A DNA stretch of 64,000 nucleotides from Prevotella sp. (GTDB lineage Bacteria; Bacteroidota; Bacteroidia; Bacteroidales; Bacteroidaceae): NCBI GenBank assembly GCA_017417465.1, contig JAFPZD010000145.1, positions 1 through 64,000 on the forward strand, given 5' to 3'. The first letter of the stretch is position 1. Each line of letters begins with the position of its first letter. The notes beneath the pieces were generated by a model that worked only from the letters and a program-made list of their open reading frames with translations, was not told the DNA's origin and searched no databases. Of this stretch, positions 26,289 to 33,234 are shown piece after piece. The translations under genes and the position numbers were made by a program.

Positions 26289-26329
26289 CCTTCAGAAGAA
26301 GCTTGGGAAAGTCTTTCGTGCCAGAGCTA

Positions 26330-26479
26330 TCAACTGACGGAGTCAGCCTCTTCCTCGTAGGGTGGCGGACCATAGACATCCTCGATTTCCTGATTACTGT
26401 GCTTACAAGAACCGAGGGTGAACAGTGAGATGAGCGCCGCCAGAACAGCGTTGGTAAGCAAAAAGAAACGTTTCCGCAT
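26330..26479 (-). CDS. Small lipoprotein with VYGPPP core, second precursor (49 aa)
   Basis: A candidate substrate of the adjacent radical-SAM enzyme; function unknown. The frame starts at ATG (complement of 26477-26479) and ends at TGA (26330-26332). The signal is MRKRFFLLTNAVLAALISLF with lipobox TLGSC (Cys25). The mature part is only about 25 residues: CKHSNQEIEDVYGPPPYEEE then ADSVS. The signal and the VYGPPP core are clearly homologous to those of the upstream lipoprotein. It begins 15 bp after that gene ends. It is well below the usual size cut-off of gene callers. Confidence 0.75.
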   Translation of the reverse strand: MRKRFFLLTNAVLAALISLFTLGSCKHSNQEIEDVYGPPPYEEEADSVS

Positions 26480-26494
26480 TGGCAAGGACTCTTA

Positions 26495-26782
26495 TTACTT
26501 TGTTTCCCGATGGACGGCAGGCGGTCCACCATAGACCGTCTTGAATCTCTCAGCCTCACGCTTCCGACGCTCTTGCTCGATGCGCTGGCGTTCCTCCTCC
26601 TGCCGTTGGAATTCCTGTCTTTCAAGCTCCGCCTGACGGGCAGCCTCCAGCTCTTGCTCGTAGCCGGGAGGCGGTCCGTAGACTGTCTCTACCTCCTTGT
26701 GGCACCTACAGTTGGTGAATCCCAGGAGCGTAATCATCGAACCGATGAACAGGTTCGAGATGTTGAAAAAACGTTTTTTCAT
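26495..26782 (-). CDS. Small lipoprotein with two YGPP motifs and a charged helix (95 aa)
   Basis: A candidate substrate or partner of the radical-SAM enzyme upstream. The signal MKKRFFNISNLFIGSMITLL has lipobox LGFTNC (Cys25). The mature protein has KEVETVYGPPPGYEQE, then a highly charged helical segment of about 37 residues (Glu/Arg/Gln-rich, 'RQEEERQRIEQERRKREAER'), and then a second motif FKTVYGGPPAVH. The layout is motif-helix-motif. It starts 4 bp after the radical-SAM stop. I recall 'rSAM/lipoprotein' systems in Bacteroidota with a conserved YG motif (TIGR04133/TIGR04134); membership should be tested. Confidence 0.75.
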   Translation of the reverse strand: MKKRFFNISNLFIGSMITLLGFTNCRCHKEVETVYGPPPGYEQELEAARQAELERQEFQRQEEERQRIEQERRKREAERFKTVYGGPPAVHRETK

Positions 26783-26786
26783 AAGC

Positions 26787-27923
26787 TTATTCAGTGATAA
26801 TACGTTTCAAGTGACAATGCATCAGACGACCCTGATCGTCGCGCAGGTGGAGGCCGTTGCCCTCACAGTAGCGCCAGTAGCGGCAGTCGGCACAGTCGCC
26901 GGTGCGCATCCAGCTGTGGTCACGGTGCTGTTGGTAACGGTTTTCCCAAACGTCCATGAAGTCGTCGTCGTAGATATTACCCTGCGAGTAGTCGGCACGC
27001 ACACTGGTGCAAGCCCCAATGGAGCCATCGATGAGCACGCCACCGACGGTGACGCCGGCAGCACAGCGGAACATCCAGTCGCGCACGTCACCCTCATAGT
27101 CGGCCACGAAACCCTCACAGCTGTAGCAGGCACGGATACGCCCCTCACGGCGTGTCTGGCGGATGAACGACAGCAGGCCACGGTACTGGGCATTACTGAG
27201 CTGCAGCAATGGCTCCTTGGCGGCCCGCCCAACAGGAAAGATGGGGAACAGACGCCAGGCTGTGACGCCACGACTGATAAGGAAGTCGCGAATCTGCGGT
27301 AGTTGGTCGTAGTTACGCTGGTTGACACAGGTCACCACGTCGTAGATGACACGTGGCTCACGCACCAACAGGTCGATAGCCGCACAGGCACGTTCAAAGC
27401 TCTGCGGATGGCAGCGCAGCCAGTTATGGTCGGCCTCCATGCCGTCGAGGCTGAGGGCCACAGAGCCGAGACCAGCATCGACAAGGGCGTTGAAACGGTC
27501 TGTCGTCAGGTAAAGACCGTTGGTGACCATGCCCCAAGGGAAGCCGCGGCGGTTGAACTCCTTGCCACAAAGCTCCAAGTCGTCACGCATCAGCGGTTCG
27601 CCACCACTCACAATGATGAACACCTTGTGAGGGTCGCAACGACGGGCGACGCTGTCGAGCACTCGGAAGAAATCCTCACGCGGCATGTCGGGTGTCTGTG
27701 CCACCTGCTTACAGTCGCTGCCACAGTGGCGGCAATGCACGTTGCAGCGCAGCGTAGACTCCCAGAATAGTTGGCGCAAGGGGTGCTCGCGCTTCAGGTT
27801 ACGGTTCAGCTGCCGCGCCAGCTCCAATGCTACACGCCGACGCAACGACAGCCGCCCATCGTGGGCCGCCTCGGGTGCAATGCCGCCGCCATAGCGCTGC
27901 GGTTCTGTTTTGTTCGTATCCAT
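26787..27923 (-). CDS. Radical SAM/SPASM protein linked to small lipoproteins
   Basis: A radical-SAM enzyme likely to modify the two small lipoproteins encoded next to it. The 4Fe-4S motif is CNVHCRHC in STLRCNVHCRHCGSDC. Radical-SAM landmarks follow (VSGGEPLMRDDLE, GMVTNGLYL, VALSLDGMEADHNWLR). The C-terminal SPASM region has several cysteines for auxiliary clusters (YSCEG, RCAAGVTVGG, GACTSVRADYSQGNI, CADCRYWRYCEG). It matches, as far as I can judge, the Bacteroidota rSAM/lipoprotein family. The frame is open from 27974, but the Met at 27923 fits better. A -7-like TATCTTTG (27932-27939) would leave almost no leader, so promoter or start may be misplaced. It heads an operon of three genes with gaps of 4 and 15 bp. 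Confidence 0.88.
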   Translation of the reverse strand: MDTNKTEPQRYGGGIAPEAAHDGRLSLRRRVALELARQLNRNLKREHPLRQLFWESTLRCNVHCRHCGSDCKQVAQTPDMPREDFFRVLDSVARRCDPHKVFIIVSGGEPLMRDDLELCGKEFNRRGFPWGMVTNGLYLTTDRFNALVDAGLGSVALSLDGMEADHNWLRCHPQSFERACAAIDLLVREPRVIYDVVTCVNQRNYDQLPQIRDFLISRGVTAWRLFPIFPVGRAAKEPLLQLSNAQYRGLLSFIRQTRREGRIRACYSCEGFVADYEGDVRDWMFRCAAGVTVGGVLIDGSIGACTSVRADYSQGNIYDDDFMDVWENRYQQHRDHSWMRTGDCADCRYWRYCEGNGLHLRDDQGRLMHCHLKRIITE

Positions 27924-27931
27924 ATCGGGTA

Positions 27932-27939
27932 CAAAGATA
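27932..27939 (-). promoter_or_regulatory. Possible -7 element TATCTTTG for the radical-SAM operon
   Basis: CAAAGATA on the plus strand, only 8 bp from the chosen ATG. The match is good but the spacing is tight. Confidence 0.4.
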
Positions 27940-28067
27940 CGCTTTTTTATGGAGGTAGAAAAAGAAAAAGGCAAAAAAGTAAAGACGAAGTAGTTAAAGG
28001 GAGTTAAAGGACGTTAGATTTGCTCATAAAAAGGCGCAATAGTAGCTTCTTACATTTTACTTTTTCG

Positions 28068-28075
28068 TATCTTTG
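28068..28075 (+). promoter_or_regulatory. -7 element TATCTTTG for the phosphoesterase gene
   Basis: TATCTTTG lies 82 bp upstream of ATG 28158. Confidence 0.7.
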
Positions 28076-28157
28076 CAGTCCAATTGAGGAGTGCGGACCT
28101 TACAGCCCGCAGGAAGTGCATGCTTCGTGGACATGTCCACCTCCCCTCATAGAAGCG

Positions 28158-29255
28158 ATGAAAACCATGTGGATGATCCTATTCCTGTTGCTACCTATTG
28201 CCGGACTGGTCTACGTCGGCTGGCACGTGTGGACACTCGTGCCGCTGCCGCCGCTGTGGCGCGGTGTGCTCATTGCGGCAGGGGTGCTGTCGTTCGCATT
28301 GCTGTTCATGAACTTCCGGCGCTTGCCCGACAGCCTGCCGATGCCCTTGGCACGGTGGTGCTACGACGTGGGCACCTCGTCGGTCTTCGTGCTGCTCTAC
28401 CTGGTGATGACGTTCCTCATGCTCGACCTGGGACGGCTCCTGAGGGTGGTGCCCCGCGAATGGATGAGTCAGAACGTCTACACGTCGGCGGCCGTCGCCA
28501 TTGGCCTCTTCATCGTATTCCTCTACGGCAATATACATTATAATAATAAGGTACGCGAAGAACTGACGCTGGCCACCAGCAAACAGCTGACGCGCCCACT
28601 GAAGCTGGTACTGCTGAGCGACCTGCACTTAGGCTACCACAACCCGCGGAAGGAGCTGGCACGATGGGTGGACATGATCAACGGCGAACAGCCTGACGTG
28701 GTGCTCATCGCCGGCGACATCATCGACATGAGCATGCGCCCGCTCGTCGAGGAGAACATGGCTGAGGAGATGCGGCGAATCGACGCCCCCGTCTATGCCT
28801 GCCTCGGCAACCACGAATACTATGCCGGCGAACCACTGGCACAGCAGTTCTACCGTGACGCCAACATCCACCTGCTACGCGACACCTGTGAGGCGGTGGG
28901 CGACCTCTGCATCATCGGACGTGACGACCGCACCAACCCACACCGCAAGTCATTAGGCAAGCTGGTGCAGGAAGCCGCTCCGCTCCTTCAGAAGTTCACC
29001 ATCGTTCTCGACCACCAGCCATACCACTTGGAACAGGCAGAGCGTGCCGGCATCGACTTCCAGCTGAGCGGACACACCCACCGCGGTCAGGTATGGCCCA
29101 TCTCGTGGATCACTGACCGGCTCTATGAATGCTCGTGGGGCAGCCACCAGCGTGGCAAGACGCATTACTACGTCAGTTCAGGCATCGGCATCTGGGGCGG
29201 CAAGTTCCGCATCGGTACGCAGTCGGAGTACGCCGTATTGAGAATTGAAAATTGA
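28158..29255 (+). CDS. Membrane-anchored metallophosphoesterase
   Basis: A calcineurin-type phosphoesterase with N-terminal membrane helices, similar to YkuE/YaeI-type proteins that act on lipid or nucleotide phosphoesters; the substrate is unknown. ATG 28158 starts MKTMWMILFLLLPIAGLVYVG, followed by three more hydrophobic helices up to about residue 135. The metal-binding motifs are LLSDLHLG, LIAGDIID, CLGNHEYY and SGHTHRGQ. The protein is 365 aa. Its last residues (LRIEN and the TGA stop) are encoded by the heptanucleotide array that begins at 29242. Confidence 0.88.
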   Translation: MKTMWMILFLLLPIAGLVYVGWHVWTLVPLPPLWRGVLIAAGVLSFALLFMNFRRLPDSLPMPLARWCYDVGTSSVFVLLYLVMTFLMLDLGRLLRVVPREWMSQNVYTSAAVAIGLFIVFLYGNIHYNNKVREELTLATSKQLTRPLKLVLLSDLHLGYHNPRKELARWVDMINGEQPDVVLIAGDIIDMSMRPLVEENMAEEMRRIDAPVYACLGNHEYYAGEPLAQQFYRDANIHLLRDTCEAVGDLCIIGRDDRTNPHRKSLGKLVQEAAPLLQKFTIVLDHQPYHLEQAERAGIDFQLSGHTHRGQVWPISWITDRLYECSWGSHQRGKTHYYVSSGIGIWGGKFRIGTQSEYAVLRIEN

Positions 29256-29294
29256 GAATTGAGAATTGAGAATTGAGAATTGGGAATTGAGAAT
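29242..29294. repeat. Heptanucleotide array TTGAGAA at the end of the phosphoesterase gene
   Basis: About seven units of GAGAATT or variants, overlapping the stop codon of the upstream gene. Confidence 0.9.
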
Positions 29295-29312
29295 TATTGT
29301 AACCATAAGGAC

Positions 29313-29705
29313 ATGAAAAAGACAATGATGATTCTGGGATGCATGGCGATAGCCATCGCCCTGACGAGTGCCGGCCAGAAAGAGAAGGCCATGGTAAAAG
29401 AAAACGGTGCATACGTGGTGAACACCACGGAGATTGCCAAGGACGTGATGGGCTACGAGGGTACCACGCCCCTGAAGGTCTACATCCGCAAGAACAAGAT
29501 TGAGAAGATTGAGTTCCTGCCCAATCAGGAGACGCCCAAGTACTGGAATGCCGCCAAGAAGCACCTGCAGAACAAGTGGGACGGCAAGACGGTGAAAGAG
29601 GCCAAGACCATGGAGGTCGACGGCCGCACCGGGGCCACCTTCTCAAGCGATGCCGTGAAAGCCAACGTCAAGCGCGCACTGGAATACTACGAGAAGAACA
29701 AGTAA
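29313..29705 (+). CDS. Exported FMN-binding domain protein
   Basis: A small periplasmic protein with an FMN-binding domain of the RnfG/NqrC C-terminal type, possibly an electron carrier. ATG 29313 opens a signal peptide (MKKTMMILGCMAIAIALTSA). The domain spans about residues 30-128 with APLKVYIRKNKI-like strands (GTTPLKVYIRKNKIEKIEFL). The key motif is VDGRTGATFSSDAV, equivalent to the (S/T)GATx(S/T) site where FMN can be attached through the threonine by the ApbE flavin transferase. It is 130 aa. No Rnf or Nqr genes are near. Confidence 0.83.
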   Translation: MKKTMMILGCMAIAIALTSAGQKEKAMVKENGAYVVNTTEIAKDVMGYEGTTPLKVYIRKNKIEKIEFLPNQETPKYWNAAKKHLQNKWDGKTVKEAKTMEVDGRTGATFSSDAVKANVKRALEYYEKNK

Positions 29706-29800
29706 AACAGGAGTTTTAGGAGTTGAGGAGTTGAGGAGTAAAGGAGGTAAAGGAGATAAAGGAGTAGAGGAGTAGAGGAGGTAAAGGAGATAAAGTAGGA
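29706..29800. repeat. Purine-rich repeat tract (GGAGTAAA/GGAGATAAA)
   Basis: An almost pure purine run on the plus strand of GGAGTTGA, GGAGTAAA, GGAGGTAAA and GGAGATAAA units. The complementary pyrimidine tract is at 30105-30272. Confidence 0.85.
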
Positions 29801-29884
29801 TACCTTTGCTACAAGGTCTACCCTCCATAACCTGCTTTACTCCTCTACTCCTTTATTCTTTCCAGATAGTTGAGTCAATTATTC

Positions 29885-30090
29885 GAATTCCTCAAGTTCT
29901 GCACAGCCGATGCCGTAGGCATCAGACAGTGGTAGCCAGCCATTTAATGGCTGGTATAAGGGTAGGCGTAGGGGGGCGTGCCGTAGGTACGCGACAAGAA
30001 TACCGTTGTCGCGTACCTACGGCACGCTTTCCCCTCAACTGCGGCTTTCCCCAGCCATTGAAATGGCTGGCTACCGCTGTCACGCCCCTA
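29885..30090. repeat. REP-like dispersed element, copy 2
   Basis: It contains GATGCCGTAGGCATC, two CCAGCCATT/AATGGCTGG pairs, and a hairpin with arms GCGTGCCGTAGGTACGCGAC.. (29976-29997) and its exact complement (30006-30027). The region 29706-30422 is otherwise gene-free. Confidence 0.85.
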
Positions 30091-30104
30091 CGGGGCTTGC
30101 TGCT

Positions 30105-30272
30105 CCTTTACATCCTCTACTCGTTTACTCTTTTACTCTTTTACTCCTTTACTCCTCTACTCCTTTACCTCCTCTACTCCTTTACCTCCTCTACTCCTTT
30201 ACCTCCTCTACTCCTTTACCTCCTCTACTCCTCTACTCCTTTCCTCCTTTACTCCTTTACTCCTTTCCTCCT
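30105..30272. repeat. Pyrimidine-rich repeat tract (CTCCTTTACCTCCTCTA)
   Basis: Units CTCCTTTAC and CTCCTCTA alternate for about 170 bp with almost no purines except A. The tract is complementary in style to 29706-29800 and could form triplex or cruciform structures with it. Confidence 0.85.
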
Positions 30273-30386
30273 GACAGTAGAGTTAATTACTAATAACCTG
30301 CTGCCAATTACTAAGAATGAACGTTAAAGATTCGGCCTTTCATGCTTTTTCCGGTCTACTAAGCCTTTAGTTTTCTAATTTCTTAG

Positions 30387-30394
30387 TAATTTTG
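30387..30394 (+). promoter_or_regulatory. -7 element TAATTTTG for blaI
   Basis: TAATTTTG lies 28 bp upstream of the blaI ATG and would be the site of autorepression. Confidence 0.65.
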
Positions 30395-30422
30395 CCCTTG
30401 CAAACCAAAGAGAGAAAGACGT

Positions 30423-30806
30423 ATGCAACAAAAGACACTTACCAAAGGCGAGATACAGGTGATGAACATCCTGTGGGACATGCAGCGGGGAGCCTGCGTG
30501 GCCGACATTCAAAAGCGGTTTCCTGAGCCGCCGCCAGCCTACACTACCATTGCCACGTTCCTGAAGATCATGGAGCAGAAGGGCTTCGTGGAGAAGCGCA
30601 AGAGCGGCAGCGGCAAGACCTTCGTCTACTCGCCGCTCCTGACCCGCGAGCGTTACCGCCGCATGGTGATGGACGACGTGAAGGACACGTTCTTCGGCGG
30701 GTCGGCGAAGTCGCTCGTCTCCTTCTTTGCCGAGGAGGACGAACTGTCGCAGGACGACATCAACGAAATACTGACAATGCTAAAGAACCGTAGCCATGCT
30801 GACTGA
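30423..30806 (+). CDS. BlaI/MecI family repressor
   Basis: A winged-helix repressor cleaved or released through the M56 sensor encoded next to it. The 127-aa protein has LTKGEIQVMNILWDM, the recognition region PPPAYTTIATFLKIMEQKGFV and the wing EKRKSGSGKTFVYSPL; the C-terminal helices serve dimerisation. It overlaps the sensor gene by 11 bp, the normal operon layout. No beta-lactamase gene is near, so the regulon is likely envelope stress or another system, as commonly seen in Bacteroidota. Confidence 0.92.
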   Translation: MQQKTLTKGEIQVMNILWDMQRGACVADIQKRFPEPPPAYTTIATFLKIMEQKGFVEKRKSGSGKTFVYSPLLTRERYRRMVMDDVKDTFFGGSAKSLVSFFAEEDELSQDDINEILTMLKNRSHAD

Positions 30807-32793
30807 CCTGGTATACTACGACCTGAAGGTGGCGGCGCTGATAGCCGTGTTCTACCTCTTCTATAGGCTACTGTTGGCACGCGAGACCACGCACAGCCTG
30901 AACCGCGCCGTGCTGCTTTTGGGCATTGTCCTTTCTGCAGTATTGCCAATGTGTATCATTACCATCCATAAAGCCGCACCGACAATCCCTCTCGCAGGTA
31001 GGGGGGACTGGTTACTGTTACCATCGGCGCCTCCAGCTGAAGGACTTTCCACCCCACTCTCCTTGGGAGAGGGGCTGGAGACGAGGCTTTTGGGAGAGGG
31101 GCTGGGGGTGAGACTCCTTGCCGTCATTCTCTTGACGGGCATCATCATCCGGCTGCTGTATTTTGCCAAGGGCATCTGGAGGCTGAACAGGATGATTCGT
31201 GGTGGCGAAAGACACACGCTGCCATCGGGCACCCATGTTTGCGTGGTCGATGCCCCAATAGCCCCGTTCTCATGGATGCGAACCATCGTACTATCGTCAG
31301 CCGACTGGTACTTGTCTCTGTCGGAGGGGTCGAGTGAGGCGCCTATCCTTGCCCACGAAGAGGCGCACGTGCGCCATCGTCATAGCTACGACGTTGTGGT
31401 CGTAGAATTACTCACGGCTCTGCAATGGTTCAATCCCGTGGTGTGGTTCCTGCGCCAGGAACTACGCATCCTCCACGAGTATGAGGCCGACGCATCCGTC
31501 CTCTCACACGGCTTCAACGAAAGCCAGTACATTCATCTTCTGATGCAAAAGGCGACGGGCATTCAGGCCTGTGCCCTCGCCAATGGCATCCACACACAAA
31601 AAACAAAAAAACGAATTCTTATGATGCTCAAAACAAAATCGAAGCGCACGGCATGGCTCAAAGCCCTGTACATCGTGCCCATAGCCATCGTCTCGTTGGC
31701 TATGACCACCAGAACCGTTATCGACTATGAGGCCTCCACACCAGAAGACAGCCTCGCCGTGCGCGTGTTCAATGAGAAAACCAATAGCCGAGGTGACAGC
31801 TACCAAATACGCTATACACCCGGCGTGAAGTTCTACAACAATGGTAAAGAGGAGGACATTCCCGGCGACCGCCCCTTAGCACTCGCAGTGGAGAAAACGA
31901 CCATGCAGCTCGACGGCGTGAAGTTCGACGAGCACTCACTCCCCAACCTGCCTGCTACTGCCCTGCGCGAAATCCACGTGAACCAGACTGGCACAGACCA
32001 CTTCGTCTGCAATCTTGTGACGACAGAACGCGTGAAGTACAGCCCGACGATGAGCGACGCGGCATTTGTCAATTACGTGAATCAGTATCAGGCAGCAGGC
32101 ATAGATGAGGATGCCCTTGGCCAGATCATGCTTAATGAGGGTGGCAGTATAAGCCGCGCCCACATGCTCCATATCATTCGTGCCTATGGCAGCAATAAGA
32201 ACAAGTTCCTTGTCGTCGATGGAAAAGAGGTTTCACGCGAGACGTTTAACCAGCTAAAGTCTGAAGACATTGCTTCGGTAACTGTGATGGACGTCGGTCC
32301 CGCTAAGGAAGTGTTCGGCGAGAAAGGCCAATATGGAGCCACGGTCGTTGAGACGAAACAGACGTCATCCGACGTTCAGCAAAAAGACGACGACAGAGTA
32401 TTTGAAGTTGTGGAATTGATGCCCAGCTTCCCCGGCGGCGAAGCGAAGCTGATGGAGTTCATCGCCCGTAACATCAAGTACCCCAAACAGGCGCAAGACT
32501 ACGGTGTGCAGGGCCGTGTGATGGTGCGGTTCATCGTCGAGAAGGATGGTCGTCTGACAAACGCCGAAGTATTGGAGATGCCTCGTGCGTCGGGCACCAG
32601 CATGGTGGTGGTCACGGCGACGATGAACGAGAAGCAACGCCAGGATGCCGAAGGGCACAATGCCGGCGTACAGGCCCTGCACGACGAGGCGCAACGCGTG
32701 ATTGCGGCCATGCCCCAGTGGTCACCCGGCAAGCAGCGTGGCAAAGCTGTGCGGTGCAGGTACACCATCCCCGTCACCTTCAGGCTGAACTAA
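30796..32793 (+). CDS. M56 (BlaR1-type) peptidase fused to a TonB C-terminal domain
   Basis: A membrane sensor protease paired with the BlaI-type repressor. N-terminal helices (LKVAALIAVFYLFYRLLLA; LLLGIVLSAVLPMCI) lead to the zinc protease motif HEEAHVRHRHSYD near residue 186. A further helix near 300 (IVPIAIVSLAMTT) exposes a periplasmic region with a plug-like stretch (VDGKEVSRETFNQL, GPAKEVFGEKGQYGATVVETK). The end is a TonB C-terminal domain (NIKYPKQAQDYGVQGRVMV ... WSPGKQRG). Residues about 65-107 (IPLAGRGDWLLLPSAPPAEG, then STPLSLGEGLETRLLGEGLG) are repeat-derived and lie in the loop before the third helix. It is 665 aa. Confidence 0.9.
   Translation: MLTDLVYYDLKVAALIAVFYLFYRLLLARETTHSLNRAVLLLGIVLSAVLPMCIITIHKAAPTIPLAGRGDWLLLPSAPPAEGLSTPLSLGEGLETRLLGEGLGVRLLAVILLTGIIIRLLYFAKGIWRLNRMIRGGERHTLPSGTHVCVVDAPIAPFSWMRTIVLSSADWYLSLSEGSSEAPILAHEEAHVRHRHSYDVVVVELLTALQWFNPVVWFLRQELRILHEYEADASVLSHGFNESQYIHLLMQKATGIQACALANGIHTQKTKKRILMMLKTKSKRTAWLKALYIVPIAIVSLAMTTRTVIDYEASTPEDSLAVRVFNEKTNSRGDSYQIRYTPGVKFYNNGKEEDIPGDRPLALAVEKTTMQLDGVKFDEHSLPNLPATALREIHVNQTGTDHFVCNLVTTERVKYSPTMSDAAFVNYVNQYQAAGIDEDALGQIMLNEGGSISRAHMLHIIRAYGSNKNKFLVVDGKEVSRETFNQLKSEDIASVTVMDVGPAKEVFGEKGQYGATVVETKQTSSDVQQKDDDRVFEVVELMPSFPGGEAKLMEFIARNIKYPKQAQDYGVQGRVMVRFIVEKDGRLTNAEVLEMPRASGTSMVVVTATMNEKQRQDAEGHNAGVQALHDEAQRVIAAMPQWSPGKQRGKAVRCRYTIPVTFRLN
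31053..31119. repeat. 'GGGAGAGGGGCTGGGGGTGA' elements inside the M56 gene
   Basis: Two adjacent copies (about 31053-31089 and 31089-31119) of the element that also occurs between gltB and gltD and inside gltB. They are read in frame here. Confidence 0.85.
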
Positions 32794-32824
32794 ACCAAGA
32801 AGAGGCTAATTGCAGACTCTGACT

Positions 32825-32905
32825 CCGCTCTTAGCAAACTGCCAGTCCGCTCGGAGAAGACTACCAGACTTCTAGGAGAAGACTGCCAGTCCTCTCGGAG
32901 TCATG
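32825..32905. repeat. 22-bp tandem repeat with CTCGGAG core, copy b
   Basis: Four units such as CTCGGAGAAGACTACCAGAC stand in tandem. The gene-free stretch 32794-33234 also contains ATTCTGGAGG/CCTCCAGAAT inverted repeats and the hairpin element at 33049-33150. Confidence 0.8.
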
Positions 32906-33048
32906 CCATCAACGGACTCTGAGGACCGTACAAAGAATCAGTAAAGTTAGTAAGAATAATTCCCGGGACAATTCTGGAGGCCGCAGCGATGAGCCCTCCA
33001 GAATGATGCTCATTAATCCCAAATTGGTCATTAGAAACAATAACCGTA

Positions 33049-33150
33049 AGAGACCTCCCCTAACCCCTCCTGTAGGAGGGGGATAAGTTACCTTATCCGC
33101 TGCAGGTCTATCTTATCCCCCTCCTACAGGAGGGGTTAGGGGAGGTCTCT
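33049..33150. repeat. 102-bp hairpin element, copy 2
   Basis: Arms 33049-33087 and 33112-33150 equal those of copy 1 (26187-26288). The 24-bp loop is the reverse complement of the copy 1 loop with two differences. Confidence 0.95.
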
Positions 33151-33177
33151 TGTGCTAACGACCGATTCGGGTTAATA

Positions 33178-33226
33178 ATTGGTGTCCGGTAAGAACGGCC
33201 TGCGCTCGACTTTACCGGACACCAAT
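33178..33226. terminator. Hairpin after arcA
   Basis: ATTGGTGTCCGGTAA and TTACCGGACACCAAT form 15-bp perfect arms just beyond the arcA stop. A T run is lacking, so termination is inferred from position. Confidence 0.6.
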
Positions 33227-33234
33227 GTAAGCTG

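Noticed and set aside
30796-32793. Frameshifted or broken blaR1 gene because of the repeat block
   Set aside because: The frame stays open through the repeats, the HEEAH zinc motif and the TonB domain are both intact, and the overlap with blaI is normal.
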